From NCBI GenBank assembly GCA_964422465.1, contig CAYRBD010000003.1, positions 1 through 64,000 of the forward strand: a stretch of 64,000 bases of DNA. The letters run 5' to 3'. This stretch comes from FW021-bin31 sp964422465. Lineage in GTDB: Bacteria; Bacteroidota; Bacteroidia; Chitinophagales; Chitinophagaceae. The notes below the pieces were generated by a model. It had not been told where the DNA came from. It did no database searches and worked only from the letters and a program-made list of their open reading frames with translations. Positions 28,217 through 35,964 of this stretch are shown here, piece by piece; within the stretch, counting starts at the first letter, position 1; each line of letters opens with the position of its first letter. The position numbers and the translations under genes were made by a program.

Positions 28217-28426
28217 ATGAAATTGACGGCAATTATATCAAAAGGGGAAGAATATTTTATTGGCCAGGTCAAAGAACTTCCCGGGGTTCTTACTCAGGGG
28301 CAGACCGTTGCGGAGACCAAAAAGAATCTTCTGGATGCCCTATCTCTATGGCTTAAAGACGCAGAAGAAGAGGTTGATGATGTTGATATAATTTATCAGG
28401 AAGAATTGCATATTAATGTCGGTTAA
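28217..28426 (+). CDS. hicB: HicB-family antitoxin
   Basis: This 69-aa protein has the HicB partial RNase H-like fold: LTAIISKGEEYFIGQVKELPGVLTQG followed by TVAETKKNLLDAL. It neutralises the HicA mRNA interferase encoded by the overlapping next gene. The start at 28217 is chosen because families begin at this MKLTAII segment. There is no C-terminal DNA-binding (RHH or HTH) domain, so autoregulation by this protein alone is doubtful. Order is antitoxin first, the reverse of the classical hicAB. The pair is inserted between two PUL genes. Confidence 0.87.
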   Translation: MKLTAIISKGEEYFIGQVKELPGVLTQGQTVAETKKNLLDALSLWLKDAEEEVDDVDIIYQEELHINVG

Positions 28427-28613
28427 GGAGCGGGATTTTATTAAGCATCTTGAGTTTTATGGCTGCCATCTTCACCGCCACGGAAGTAATCATGATATTT
28501 ATCGCAATGAACAGACGGGGAAAAAGACCTCTGTACCAAGACACACAAAGATAGATAGGAATCTCGCACGCCTAATTTGCAAACAGTTGGGGATTCCCGG
28601 CATTCACTCATAA
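28416..28613 (+). CDS. hicA: HicA-family mRNA interferase toxin
   Basis: This 65-aa dsRBD-like toxin cleaves mRNA during translation arrest. The family features are an N-terminal RDFIKHLEFYGCHLHRHGSNHDIY, with the catalytic His at residue 26, and a basic PRHTKIDRNLARLICKQLGI tail. Its ATG overlaps the last 11 bases of hicB, so the two are translationally coupled. It ends 11 bp before the sulfatase gene, so little extra DNA came with the module. Confidence 0.88.
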   Translation: MSVKERDFIKHLEFYGCHLHRHGSNHDIYRNEQTGKKTSVPRHTKIDRNLARLICKQLGIPGIHS

Positions 28614-28624
28614 AAATTTATATT

Positions 28625-30244
28625 ATGGATAACACAAAAAGATTACAGACTATTTCCCGGAAAGAGGCTTTAAAAAGAATGGGCGGCCTGGCGCTGGGTT
28701 TACCCCTGGCTTCTACGCTGAACCCCCGCTTCACTTCTGCCGCGACAAAGTCTTTTCCCAATGTTATCCCTTCGGGAAAAAGGAAAGGAGATAAACCCAA
28801 TATTTTGTTTATTACGCTGGAAGGGGTTCCACTGAGCGTATTGAGTTGCTATGAGGGCAGATATAGTTCTTTTTTACAAACTCCTAATATTGACAGGGTG
28901 GCAAAAGAGGGACTGCAGTTTAACAATTCTTTTTGTAACAATGCGCTATGTGCACCCAGCCGGGCCACTTTATTAACCGGAAAGTATAACCACCTGGCCG
29001 GTATGGAAGTGAATGGATACAATGGGAATCCTGATAATCCTAAGAACTTCTTTGATCCTACTCAACAGACTTTTCCGAAATTATTAAAAGAAGCCGGATA
29101 TCAAACCGGAATTGTAGGTAAATGGCATTTGCAGGGAACAAACAGGAAGCCGATAAATCCTGCCGATGTAGGGTTTGATTATTTCTCTTTCAAAACCGGA
29201 GCCGGGGGGCCGTATTATAATGAGAAGGGATTTATTGAAAATCCCTCTCTGGGGAGCAAAGAAATGGTGCATAAAAGTCGTCCCGGTTATATTACAGATA
29301 CCTTTACCGGATTGGCTATCAAGGGGATGAAACAATTTAAGGAGCCTTTTTGCATGGCGATGCAGTTTTTCAGTGATCATCGGCCTTTTGATCCGCCGCA
29401 CAAGTATGAACATATTTTTGATGAGGTCCGTTTCCCCGAACCCGGTACTTTTTGGGATGATTACAAAGACCGGAGTACGGTGGCGCTTAATGCGCACATG
29501 CGGATTTCGGACATGAAAGATTTTGGTCCGCCAAAAGATTATACGAGAAAACAGTTACAGCAATGGAATTACCAACAATTGATGCGCCATTTCCTGGGGA
29601 CGCTTAAATCGCTGGATGACAATGTTGGCCGACTGCTTGATTACCTGGATGAGTCCGGACAAGCAGACAACACAATGGTAGTGATAACCGGCGACCATGG
29701 TTTTTTCCTTGGGGAACATGGCTGGTTTGATAAAAGGTTCATGTATGAACCCGCTTTACGTATTCCGTGGATCGTTCGTTTCCCGGGGGTAGTAAAACCG
29801 GGAAGCAAGACAGATGCCTGGGTACAAAGCATAGACAATGCGCCTACTCTTATGGATATGGCCGGGCTTCCGGTGCCTGCCGATATGCAGGGGAGAAGCC
29901 TGAAACCCATATTTGAAGGAAAAGCGCCGGGAGACTGGCCCAAATCCATGTATTATCATTATTATGAAGAAGGTCCCCCCCATTTTGTATTACCCAATTA
30001 TGGTATTCGTACGGAACGCTATAAATTGATTTATTATTATACGGTAAATGAGTGGGAGTTATTTGATCTGGAACGGGATCCAGATGAAATGGAAAGTTTG
30101 ATGGTCATGCGTGGCATGGATGTCAAGCCCGGTTATGAAGAAGTTTTAAAAGATTTGCTAAAACAACTAAAGGGCTTGAGACAGCATTATAACGATAATA
30201 GCGGGAAAGATGTGAAATTCTGGCCACGGAATGCTTATAATTAG
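28625..30244 (+). CDS. Sulfatase (formylglycine-dependent)
   Basis: This 539-aa hydrolase has the formylglycine motif C109-A-P-S-R (NALCAPSRATLLTGKYN), the classic CxPSR. Other landmarks are NILFITLEGVPLSV with metal ligands reduced, WHLQGTNRK and GDHGFFLGEHGWFDKRFMYEP. A Tat-like N-terminus (RKEALKRMGGLALGLPLA) precedes it. The start at 28625 replaces an unlikely upstream TTG that would extend into hicA. It is distinct from the sulfatase at 20988, suggesting two ester positions are cleaved. One N-terminal position usually occupied by Asp-Asp reads LEGV here, so metal binding deserves checking. Confidence 0.89.
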   Translation: MDNTKRLQTISRKEALKRMGGLALGLPLASTLNPRFTSAATKSFPNVIPSGKRKGDKPNILFITLEGVPLSVLSCYEGRYSSFLQTPNIDRVAKEGLQFNNSFCNNALCAPSRATLLTGKYNHLAGMEVNGYNGNPDNPKNFFDPTQQTFPKLLKEAGYQTGIVGKWHLQGTNRKPINPADVGFDYFSFKTGAGGPYYNEKGFIENPSLGSKEMVHKSRPGYITDTFTGLAIKGMKQFKEPFCMAMQFFSDHRPFDPPHKYEHIFDEVRFPEPGTFWDDYKDRSTVALNAHMRISDMKDFGPPKDYTRKQLQQWNYQQLMRHFLGTLKSLDDNVGRLLDYLDESGQADNTMVVITGDHGFFLGEHGWFDKRFMYEPALRIPWIVRFPGVVKPGSKTDAWVQSIDNAPTLMDMAGLPVPADMQGRSLKPIFEGKAPGDWPKSMYYHYYEEGPPHFVLPNYGIRTERYKLIYYYTVNEWELFDLERDPDEMESLMVMRGMDVKPGYEEVLKDLLKQLKGLRQHYNDNSGKDVKFWPRNAYN

Positions 30245-30266
30245 CCCGTAATTGAGATTTAGTTAG

Positions 30267-30274
30267 TAAGTTTG
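30267..30274 (+). promoter_or_regulatory. Perfect -7 element 4 bp before the restriction gene start
   Basis: TAAGTTTG fits TAnnTTTG exactly and ends 4 bases before the ATG at 30279, the same spacing as at hicB. A weak TTAG lies 22 bp upstream of it. Confidence 0.4.
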
Positions 30275-30278
30275 TCGA

Positions 30279-30929
30279 ATGAATTACTGGACAAGCTTAA
30301 GCATAGAGTATTCAAACCAACGATCATATTTAGATGATCTTTTTCAGGTATATCCTACTATACCAGAAGGAATCAGAGAACTGAATACCGATTTATGGGC
30401 CTCTATAGAAAGTGCTTTTCATCGTCAGGATAATGAAAAACTACTTAAGTATTTATTGAAGATGAAGCTGTTTCCTATAAAAGATAGCTATGTTGCATAT
30501 TTGAAAAAAGATCCGAGTTCTATCAATCGCAATCCTAAGACTGTTAATCGGATATGTGGAAGACTTTACGAGATGGGGCTTGATAAAATATATGAGCGTT
30601 GCTCAATGCCTAAGGAAACCAATCGACAAATTGGTCCTATGTTTAATAATTGGATTAATAAGAAGTCTTTGGGTATTGGGCCGGTAAATGAGTCCGAGTT
30701 TATGTCTTCAGATTCGGATGCTATATTAGGAGGAAGTGATATAGACAGAATGCGCTTTGCAAAGGAACAATTAAATTACCATCGGAATAAAGGGCTTGAT
30801 TTTCTTGCCAGATTTAATAAAGAGTATATAAAAAGTAACACGAAGATGCATAGGTATATTTCTAATCCCTATAACGAATATCATATTTTTAGTAGCCTTG
30901 TCTTGAGAGAATTTCTTTATCAACTTTAA
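30279..30929 (+). CDS. Type II restriction endonuclease-like protein, probable internal deletion
   Basis: This 216-aa protein is encoded 9 bp upstream of a DNA methyltransferase. I do not recognise a specific subfamily. The segment YHRNKGLDFLARFNKEY looks like the start of a PD-(D/E)xK core: an acidic residue (D of GLDF) and a beta-strand. In related enzymes as I remember them this strand is followed by an E-x-K strand (GEAKF-like). Here the sequence jumps straight to IKSNTKMHRYISNPYN and a tail ending SSLVLREFLYQL, which looks like the family C-terminus. No E/D-x-K follows. It therefore looks like a restriction enzyme with an in-frame loss of the catalytic strand, probably inactive. The region is AT-rich compared with the PUL. 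Confidence 0.6.
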   Translation: MNYWTSLSIEYSNQRSYLDDLFQVYPTIPEGIRELNTDLWASIESAFHRQDNEKLLKYLLKMKLFPIKDSYVAYLKKDPSSINRNPKTVNRICGRLYEMGLDKIYERCSMPKETNRQIGPMFNNWINKKSLGIGPVNESEFMSSDSDAILGGSDIDRMRFAKEQLNYHRNKGLDFLARFNKEYIKSNTKMHRYISNPYNEYHIFSSLVLREFLYQL

Positions 30930-30938
30930 ATAATAAGT

Positions 30939-32093
30939 ATGATTTTACAATATGAAGGTAAAAAGACGGAAAGAGAAATCTTTGAAAGCATTCCTGATGA
31001 AGAATTGAGACGGTCAAATGATAGCGAGAGCCTCAATTGGTTAATCCATACTGATAATCTAATTGCTTTAAAATACCTGATAACAAAGCAAAACTTGGCT
31101 GGCAGTATAGATTTGGTTTACATAGATCCACCATTTGCAACGAATAATATTTTTACTCTTTCCGAAGGACGAGCTAACACGATAAGTAATTCCAATAATG
31201 ATATTGTGGCGTACACTGATACTTTAAGGGGTAGTGAATTTATCGAATTTATGAGGGAGCGTCTTGTTCTACTTAAAGTATTGTTATCAGAAAGAGGTTC
31301 CATATATGTTCATACAGATTATAAGATTGGACATTATATAAAAATTATCATGGATGAGATATTTGGGATAACGAATTTTAGAAATGATATAACCCGGGTA
31401 AAGTGTAACCCCAAAAATTTTGGTAGAAAGGGATATGGGAATATCAAAGATTTAATATTGTTTTATTCTAAATCCGACGATTTGATATGGAATGAGCCTA
31501 TACGGCCTTATTCGCAAACGGATAAGTTAAAGTTGTTTCCTAAAAAAGGAATAGATGGAAGGCGATATACTACGATACCTCTCCACGCTCCTGGTGAGAC
31601 CAGAAATGGGAAAACTTCCCAAAGGTTTAAAAATCTTCTTCCGCCAAAAGGTCGCCACTGGAGGAGTGATGTCTCTGTATTAGAACAATGGGACAAAGAG
31701 GGATTGATTGAATGGAGCAGTAAGGGTAATCCAAGAAAAAAAATATATCTCGATGAACAAAAAGGTAAGCGAATGCAAGATATTTGGGAATATAAGGATC
31801 CTCAATATCCAATATATCCTACTGAAAAGAATAGTAACTTGCTTGATATTATCGTGAAAACATCTTCTAATGAAGATAGTATAGTGCTGGACTGCTTTGC
31901 TGGTTCAGGTACTACATTAAGCGCTGCCCACAAGAATGGCAGAAGGTGGATAGGTATTGAACAATCTGAAGTAGCAATTAAGAAAATAGCCTCAAAGATG
32001 GAGGCAATTGAAGGAAATTTGTTTTTAGAAAAGCCAGATTATAAATTATTTACTCCCGGAGGCGTGTTGCATGCTACGGGAATGCTCAAATGA
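30939..32093 (+). CDS. Beta-class site-specific DNA methyltransferase (N6-A or N4-C)
   Basis: This 384-aa amino-methyltransferase has motif IV first (LVYIDPPFATNN, the DPPF/Y catalytic tetrad) and the SAM-binding motif I near the C-terminus (VLDCFAGSGTTLSAAHKNGRRWIGIE). That order is the beta class. It uses SAM to methylate adenine N6 or cytosine N4 in a recognition site. It is paired with the damaged endonuclease upstream, and its stop overlaps the possible ATG at 32090 of the GH144 gene. AT-richer codon use than its neighbours suggests the pair was acquired. All expected motifs are intact, so it is probably active as a solitary methylase. Confidence 0.87.
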   Translation: MILQYEGKKTEREIFESIPDEELRRSNDSESLNWLIHTDNLIALKYLITKQNLAGSIDLVYIDPPFATNNIFTLSEGRANTISNSNNDIVAYTDTLRGSEFIEFMRERLVLLKVLLSERGSIYVHTDYKIGHYIKIIMDEIFGITNFRNDITRVKCNPKNFGRKGYGNIKDLILFYSKSDDLIWNEPIRPYSQTDKLKLFPKKGIDGRRYTTIPLHAPGETRNGKTSQRFKNLLPPKGRHWRSDVSVLEQWDKEGLIEWSSKGNPRKKIYLDEQKGKRMQDIWEYKDPQYPIYPTEKNSNLLDIIVKTSSNEDSIVLDCFAGSGTTLSAAHKNGRRWIGIEQSEVAIKKIASKMEAIEGNLFLEKPDYKLFTPGGVLHATGMLK

Positions 32094-32104
32094 TTAATAC
32101 ATAT

Positions 32105-33472
32105 ATGAAATATATAACCCCCTTAGCACTACTGGGTGCTTTGCTTTTCTGCCTCGCTTCCTGTCAGGCAGGGAATGCCAACAACAACCGGAAAAATCAT
32201 ACGCTGCGTTACGATACTTTAACAGACCAGGCGCTCCTGGATACCGTGCAACATGCTGCATTCCTTTATTTTTGGGAAGGTGCCGAACCCAACAGCGGCA
32301 TGGCGCCTGAGCGGATTAATATGAATGGGATTTATCCTCAGAATGATAGGAATGTGGTTACAACGGGAGGAAGTGGCTTTGGACTAATGGCTCTGCTGAC
32401 GGGTATAAAAAGGGGATATATTTCAAAGGAACAAGCCTTCCAAAGATTTGAAAAAATAATTTCTTTTCTGGAAAAATCGGATCGTTTTCATGGTGCATGG
32501 CCCCATTGGTTGTACGGAAAAACAGGGAAAGTAAAACCTTTCAGCAAAAAGGATGACGGAGGAGACCTGGTAGAAACGGCTTTTTTAGTTCAGGGTTTAT
32601 TGTGTGTTCGTCAATATTTCAAAGACGGAAGTAGGAAAGAACGGCAACTGGCTGATCGAATAGATAAACTATGGAAAGAAGTGGATTGGCAATGGTTTAC
32701 AAAAGGAGAAAATGTTCTATACTGGCATTGGAGTCCCGACTATGACTGGCAGATGAATTTTCCTATTCATGGCTATAATGAATGTCTGATTACTTATATT
32801 CTGGCTGCATCTTCTCCTACACATGGAGTATCTGCAAAAGTATATCATGAAGGTTGGGCTGAAAATGGTAAAATAGAATCACCCTCCGTTTTTTATGGAG
32901 ATACTTTGCAATTATTCCGGCAGGGGAGGGCTGCAATGGGAGGGCCGCTTTTCTGGGCTCAATATTCTTATCTTGGCTTTGATCCGAAAGGATTAAAGGA
33001 TGAATATGCTGATTATTGGAAAGAAAATGTTAATCAAACGCTTATTAACTATACCTGGTGTGTAAAGAATCCGTTACATTACAAAGGGTATGGATCGGAT
33101 AGCTGGGGTTTGACCGCAAGCTATTCCGTCAAGGGTTATGCTGCCCATGCACCGGGTGAGCAGACCGATCTGGGGGTAATTTCACCTACTGCTGCGATAT
33201 CCTCTATTCCTTATACGCCTGAAAAATCACTGAAGGCAATGCGACATTGGTACGAAGAGATGTCTGATAAACTTTGGGGCGTTTATGGATTTTATGATGC
33301 TTTCAGCGAAACGGCGGACTGGTATCCTGAAAAATATCTGGCCATTGATCAGGGCCCTCAGGTGGTCATGATTGAGAATTATCGAACCGGGATGTTGTGG
33401 AAGTTATTCATGAGTTGTCCTGAGGTACAGGAAGGCTTAAAGAAACTTGGTTTTACGAGCCCCCATTTTTGA
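32105..33472 (+). CDS. GH144 family endo-beta-1,2-glucanase, second copy
   Basis: This 455-aa lipoprotein (Cys20, LASC, counted from the chosen start) consists of the GH144 domain alone. It shares with the first copy FLYFWEGAEPNSGMAPER, DGGDLVETAFLVQGLL, LYWHWSPDYDWQMNF and IDQGPQVVMIENYRTG. The start at 32105 gives a clean lipoprotein signal; the ATG at 32090 overlaps the methylase stop and adds five residues. It is the last gene of the PUL, separated from the rest by the restriction-modification pair. It may act in the periplasm on imported oligomers while the first copy acts outside. Confidence 0.87.
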   Translation: MKYITPLALLGALLFCLASCQAGNANNNRKNHTLRYDTLTDQALLDTVQHAAFLYFWEGAEPNSGMAPERINMNGIYPQNDRNVVTTGGSGFGLMALLTGIKRGYISKEQAFQRFEKIISFLEKSDRFHGAWPHWLYGKTGKVKPFSKKDDGGDLVETAFLVQGLLCVRQYFKDGSRKERQLADRIDKLWKEVDWQWFTKGENVLYWHWSPDYDWQMNFPIHGYNECLITYILAASSPTHGVSAKVYHEGWAENGKIESPSVFYGDTLQLFRQGRAAMGGPLFWAQYSYLGFDPKGLKDEYADYWKENVNQTLINYTWCVKNPLHYKGYGSDSWGLTASYSVKGYAAHAPGEQTDLGVISPTAAISSIPYTPEKSLKAMRHWYEEMSDKLWGVYGFYDAFSETADWYPEKYLAIDQGPQVVMIENYRTGMLWKLFMSCPEVQEGLKKLGFTSPHF

Positions 33473-33503
33473 ATTGTTTTTTTAATAAAAAGAGCTACTT
33501 TTG
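33473..33503 (+). promoter_or_regulatory. Promoter of tRNA-Ala
   Basis: ATTG (33473-33476), 19 bp, then TACTTTTG (33496-33503), a perfect TAnnTTTG -7 element. The tRNA begins about 50 bp downstream. Confidence 0.65.
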
Positions 33504-33522
33504 CAAACTCCTGATGGATGAT

Positions 33523-33550
33523 GCCGGCTTTTGCTAAAGCTTCGGTAGAA
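33523..33550. repeat. REP-like palindromic repeat, copy 2, in the tRNA leader
   Basis: GCCGGC followed by TTTTGCTAAAGCTTCGGTAG. The inner GCTTT-TGCT-AAAGC can fold. The core matches copy 1 at 13341. It lies between the promoter and the 5' end of tRNA-Ala, so it would be transcribed and removed by RNase P processing. Confidence 0.6.
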
Positions 33551-33554
33551 AATG

Positions 33555-33631
33555 GGGGGTTTAGCTCAGTTGGCTAGAGCGTTACGCTGGCAGCGTAAAG
33601 GTCACCGGTTCGAGCCCGGTAACCTCCACCA
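33555..33631 (+). tRNA. tRNA-Ala (anticodon GGC)
   Basis: Complete cloverleaf: acceptor GGGGGTT pairs with AACCTCC and includes a G3:U70 pair, the alanine identity element. The D-arm is GCTC/GAGC. The anticodon stem TTACG/CGTAA has loop CTGGCAG, giving anticodon GGC. The T-arm is ACCGG/CCGGT with TTCGAGC. Discriminator A is followed by an encoded CCA. Confidence 0.97.
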
Positions 33632-33641
33632 CAAATTCTGA

Positions 33642-33673
33642 TTTACAAGAGTGCCTCCGAAATGCTACCTTTG
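33642..33673 (+). promoter_or_regulatory. Promoter of the RlmD-like gene, near-leaderless
   Basis: TTTA (33642-33645), 20 bp, then TACCTTTG (33666-33673), a perfect -7 element. Only five bases separate it from the GTG start at 33679, so the transcript should begin at or near the start codon. Confidence 0.55.
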
Positions 33674-33678
33674 TCCCC

Positions 33679-35091
33679 GTGGGTAGAAAACGAAAAAATA
33701 AGATATTGGAAAGCCTGCCGGTTACGGATTATGCTGCCGGAGGAAAATCGTTGTCCAGATTGAACGGGAAGGTTGTTTTTATCGAAGGAGGTGCGGCGCC
33801 GGGCGATGTGGTAGATGTGCGTCTGTTTAAAGATAAAAAGGACTGGTCCGAAGGAAAGGCCATTGCGTTTCATCATTATTCTGAAAACCGGGTGCTCCCT
33901 TTTTGTCAGCATTTTGACTGGTGCGGGGGATGTAGTTGGCAGATGCTGCCCTATGAAATGCAGACCCAATATAAACAACAGCAGGTAACGGATGCCCTCG
34001 TGCACATTGGGAAGTTGGACTTACCGGAAATTTTACCTATAATAGGAGCAAAGGAAACCCGGTACTACAGGAACAAGTTGGAGTTTACCTTTAGCAATAA
34101 GGCTTATTTAACAGATGAAGAAATAGCTTCTACCGGGTGGGATCGAAGAAATGCATTGGGTTTTCATGTACCGAAAATGTTTGATAAGATTCTTGATATT
34201 GAGAATTGTCATCTTCAACAGGAACCCTCCAATGCGATTCGGAACGAGATCCGCCGGTTTGCCGAAGAAAAGGAGTTTGAATTTTATGATCTGAGAGCGC
34301 ATACCGGTTGGTTGCGAAACCTGATCATCCGTATTTCAACGCTGGGAGAGATAATGGTTAACCTTTGTGTGCATCACCAAGAAGAGGCGCTTAGCCTGCT
34401 TTTAGAACATATTAAATCTTCTTTCCCGGAGATTACCACCCTGCTTTACACTCTTAACCCTAAAAAAAATGACAGTATTCAGGATTTAGAACCCCGGATA
34501 TTTTCGGGCCCCGGTTTTATCAGAGAAAAATTAGGAGATTATATATTTAAAATTGGACCTAAATCTTTTTTTCAGACCAATACTCGTCAGGCAGAGCGTT
34601 TGTATAATGTAGTAAGTGAATTAGCGGAGTTGACGGGCGATGAAATTGTTTACGATCTATATTGTGGGGCCGGAAGTATTGGAATTTATCTCTCTGGAGG
34701 TGCTAAAAGGGTGGTGGGAGTGGAACTGGTAGGGGAGGCTGTGCAGCATGCGGAAGAAAATGCCTGCCTCAATGGGGTAAAGAATACCCGTTTTTTTGAA
34801 GGAGATGTAATAGATATTTGTACGGATTCGTTTTTGGCCGAACAGGGGAAGCCGGATTTGGTCATTACAGACCCACCTCGTGCGGGTATGCACAAAAAAC
34901 TGGTAGAGAAATTGATTGATATAGAGGCCCCGCGTATCGTGTATGTCAGTTGTAACCCTGCGACACAGGCGAGAGATTTGGTACCTTTGTCTGAAAAATA
35001 TGAAATTAAAGCCGTACAACCCATCGACCTTTTTCCACATACCTATCATATAGAGAATGTTGTGTTGCTGGAGTTGAAGGATAGGCAGTAA
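33679..35091 (+). CDS. rlmD: 23S rRNA (uracil-5-)-methyltransferase RlmD/RumA family
   Basis: This 470-aa TrmA/RumA-type enzyme methylates uracil C5 in rRNA using SAM. The N-terminal TRAM domain (about 10-70) is followed by an Fe-S cysteine cluster (CQHFDWCGGC). The C-terminal Rossmann methyltransferase has VYDLYCGAGSIGIYLSGGAKRV, the TDPPRAGM motif and the catalytic YVSCNPATQARDL. The start is GTG at 33679, fitting the promoter directly upstream. Bacteroidota often carry one RumA homologue, so the exact position methylated (U1939 or U747) is inferred only. Confidence 0.9.
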   Translation: MGRKRKNKILESLPVTDYAAGGKSLSRLNGKVVFIEGGAAPGDVVDVRLFKDKKDWSEGKAIAFHHYSENRVLPFCQHFDWCGGCSWQMLPYEMQTQYKQQQVTDALVHIGKLDLPEILPIIGAKETRYYRNKLEFTFSNKAYLTDEEIASTGWDRRNALGFHVPKMFDKILDIENCHLQQEPSNAIRNEIRRFAEEKEFEFYDLRAHTGWLRNLIIRISTLGEIMVNLCVHHQEEALSLLLEHIKSSFPEITTLLYTLNPKKNDSIQDLEPRIFSGPGFIREKLGDYIFKIGPKSFFQTNTRQAERLYNVVSELAELTGDEIVYDLYCGAGSIGIYLSGGAKRVVGVELVGEAVQHAEENACLNGVKNTRFFEGDVIDICTDSFLAEQGKPDLVITDPPRAGMHKKLVEKLIDIEAPRIVYVSCNPATQARDLVPLSEKYEIKAVQPIDLFPHTYHIENVVLLELKDRQ

Positions 35092-35116
35092 CAGTGTTGC
35101 CCTGAAGTCGAAGAGT

Positions 35117-35180
35117 GTGCAGTTGGCAATTTGCAGTTTGCAAAACCTTGAAACCATATAACCATAAACCCATAAAACCC
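35117..35180. repeat. Solo heptamer repeats of two types
   Basis: GCAGTTGGCAATTTGCAG and TTTGCAAAACC (35119-35146) are the same units that flank the four-helix-bundle gene. They are followed at once by a second heptamer family, AACCATA (AAACCATATAACCATAAACC, 35150 onward). No four-helix-bundle gene lies here, so this is a solo array. Confidence 0.7.
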
Positions 35181-35184
35181 ATTT

Positions 35185-35888
35185 ATGCCAGAATTTAAGC
35201 CTCATGGATACAGCCTCTTACCACCGGTAGTCAAAAATCTGTTGATCATCAATGTCTTGATTTTTTTGATCCAGATGGCCAGTGAAAAAATTTTTCACTA
35301 CCAGTTGACTACTCTTTTTGCCCTCCATTACTGGCAGTCTGATTTGTTTCGGCCCTATCAGATTGTAACAAGTATGTTTATGCATGCCAGCATTGGCCAT
35401 ATCTTCTTCAATATGTTTGCCCTGTGGATGTTCGGGTATATATTGGAAAATATCTGGGGAGGGAAGCGCTTTTTGATTTTTTATATGATTTGTGGTATTG
35501 GAGCTGCCTTTTGTTTTCTGGGGGCGCAAACCATTGAATTTCANNNNNNNNNNNNNNNNNNNNNNNNNNNNNNNNNNNNNNNNNNNNNNNNNNNNNNNNN
35601 NNNNNNNNNNNNNNNNNNNNNNNNNNNNNNNNNNNNNNNNNNNTAGGGGCTTCCGGAGCTATTTTTGGAGTGTTGGTTGCTTTTGGTGTTATGTTTCCCA
35701 ACAGCCTGATTTATTTTTATTTCTTTATCCCGATCAAGGCAAAATGGTTCGTAATCGGATACATAGCCATAGAATTGTATATGGGGATTCAGGCCAGCCC
35801 CGGGGATAATGTTGCGCATTTTGCCCATCTTGGCGGTGCACTTTTTGGATATATTTTGATGCGACTTTGGAAAAAAAGAGGGATATAA
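35185..35888 (+). CDS. Rhomboid-family intramembrane serine protease, split by gap
   Basis: This rhomboid protease is interrupted by a 100-N gap. The part before the gap (35185-35543) has the MHASIGHIFFNMFALWMFG segment with conserved His and Asn. The part after it (35644-35888) has the catalytic GASGAIFG (GxSG) and the second catalytic His in NVAHFAHLGGALFG. The two parts lie in different frames across the 100 N, which shows the gap is not true to length. About six membrane helices are expected. A second rhomboid-like gene follows at 35965. Confidence 0.88.
35544..35643. other. Assembly gap (100 N) inside the rhomboid gene
   Basis: Exactly 100 N. Reading frames on either side do not match across 100 bases, so the true length differs. 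Confidence 0.97.
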
Positions 35889-35896
35889 TTCTTTTT

Positions 35897-35929
35897 AAAA
35901 AAAGGGACAACAGAAGTCCGGTTTTTTTT
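35897..35929 (+). terminator. Rho-independent terminator after the first rhomboid gene
   Basis: An A-tract precedes GGAC-AACAGAA-GTCC and the hairpin is followed by GG and eight T. The A and T tracts can extend the stem and could work in both directions. Confidence 0.6.
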
Positions 35930-35964
35930 GTTAAATTTACGTTTTGATTAAGGAAACAAAAGTC

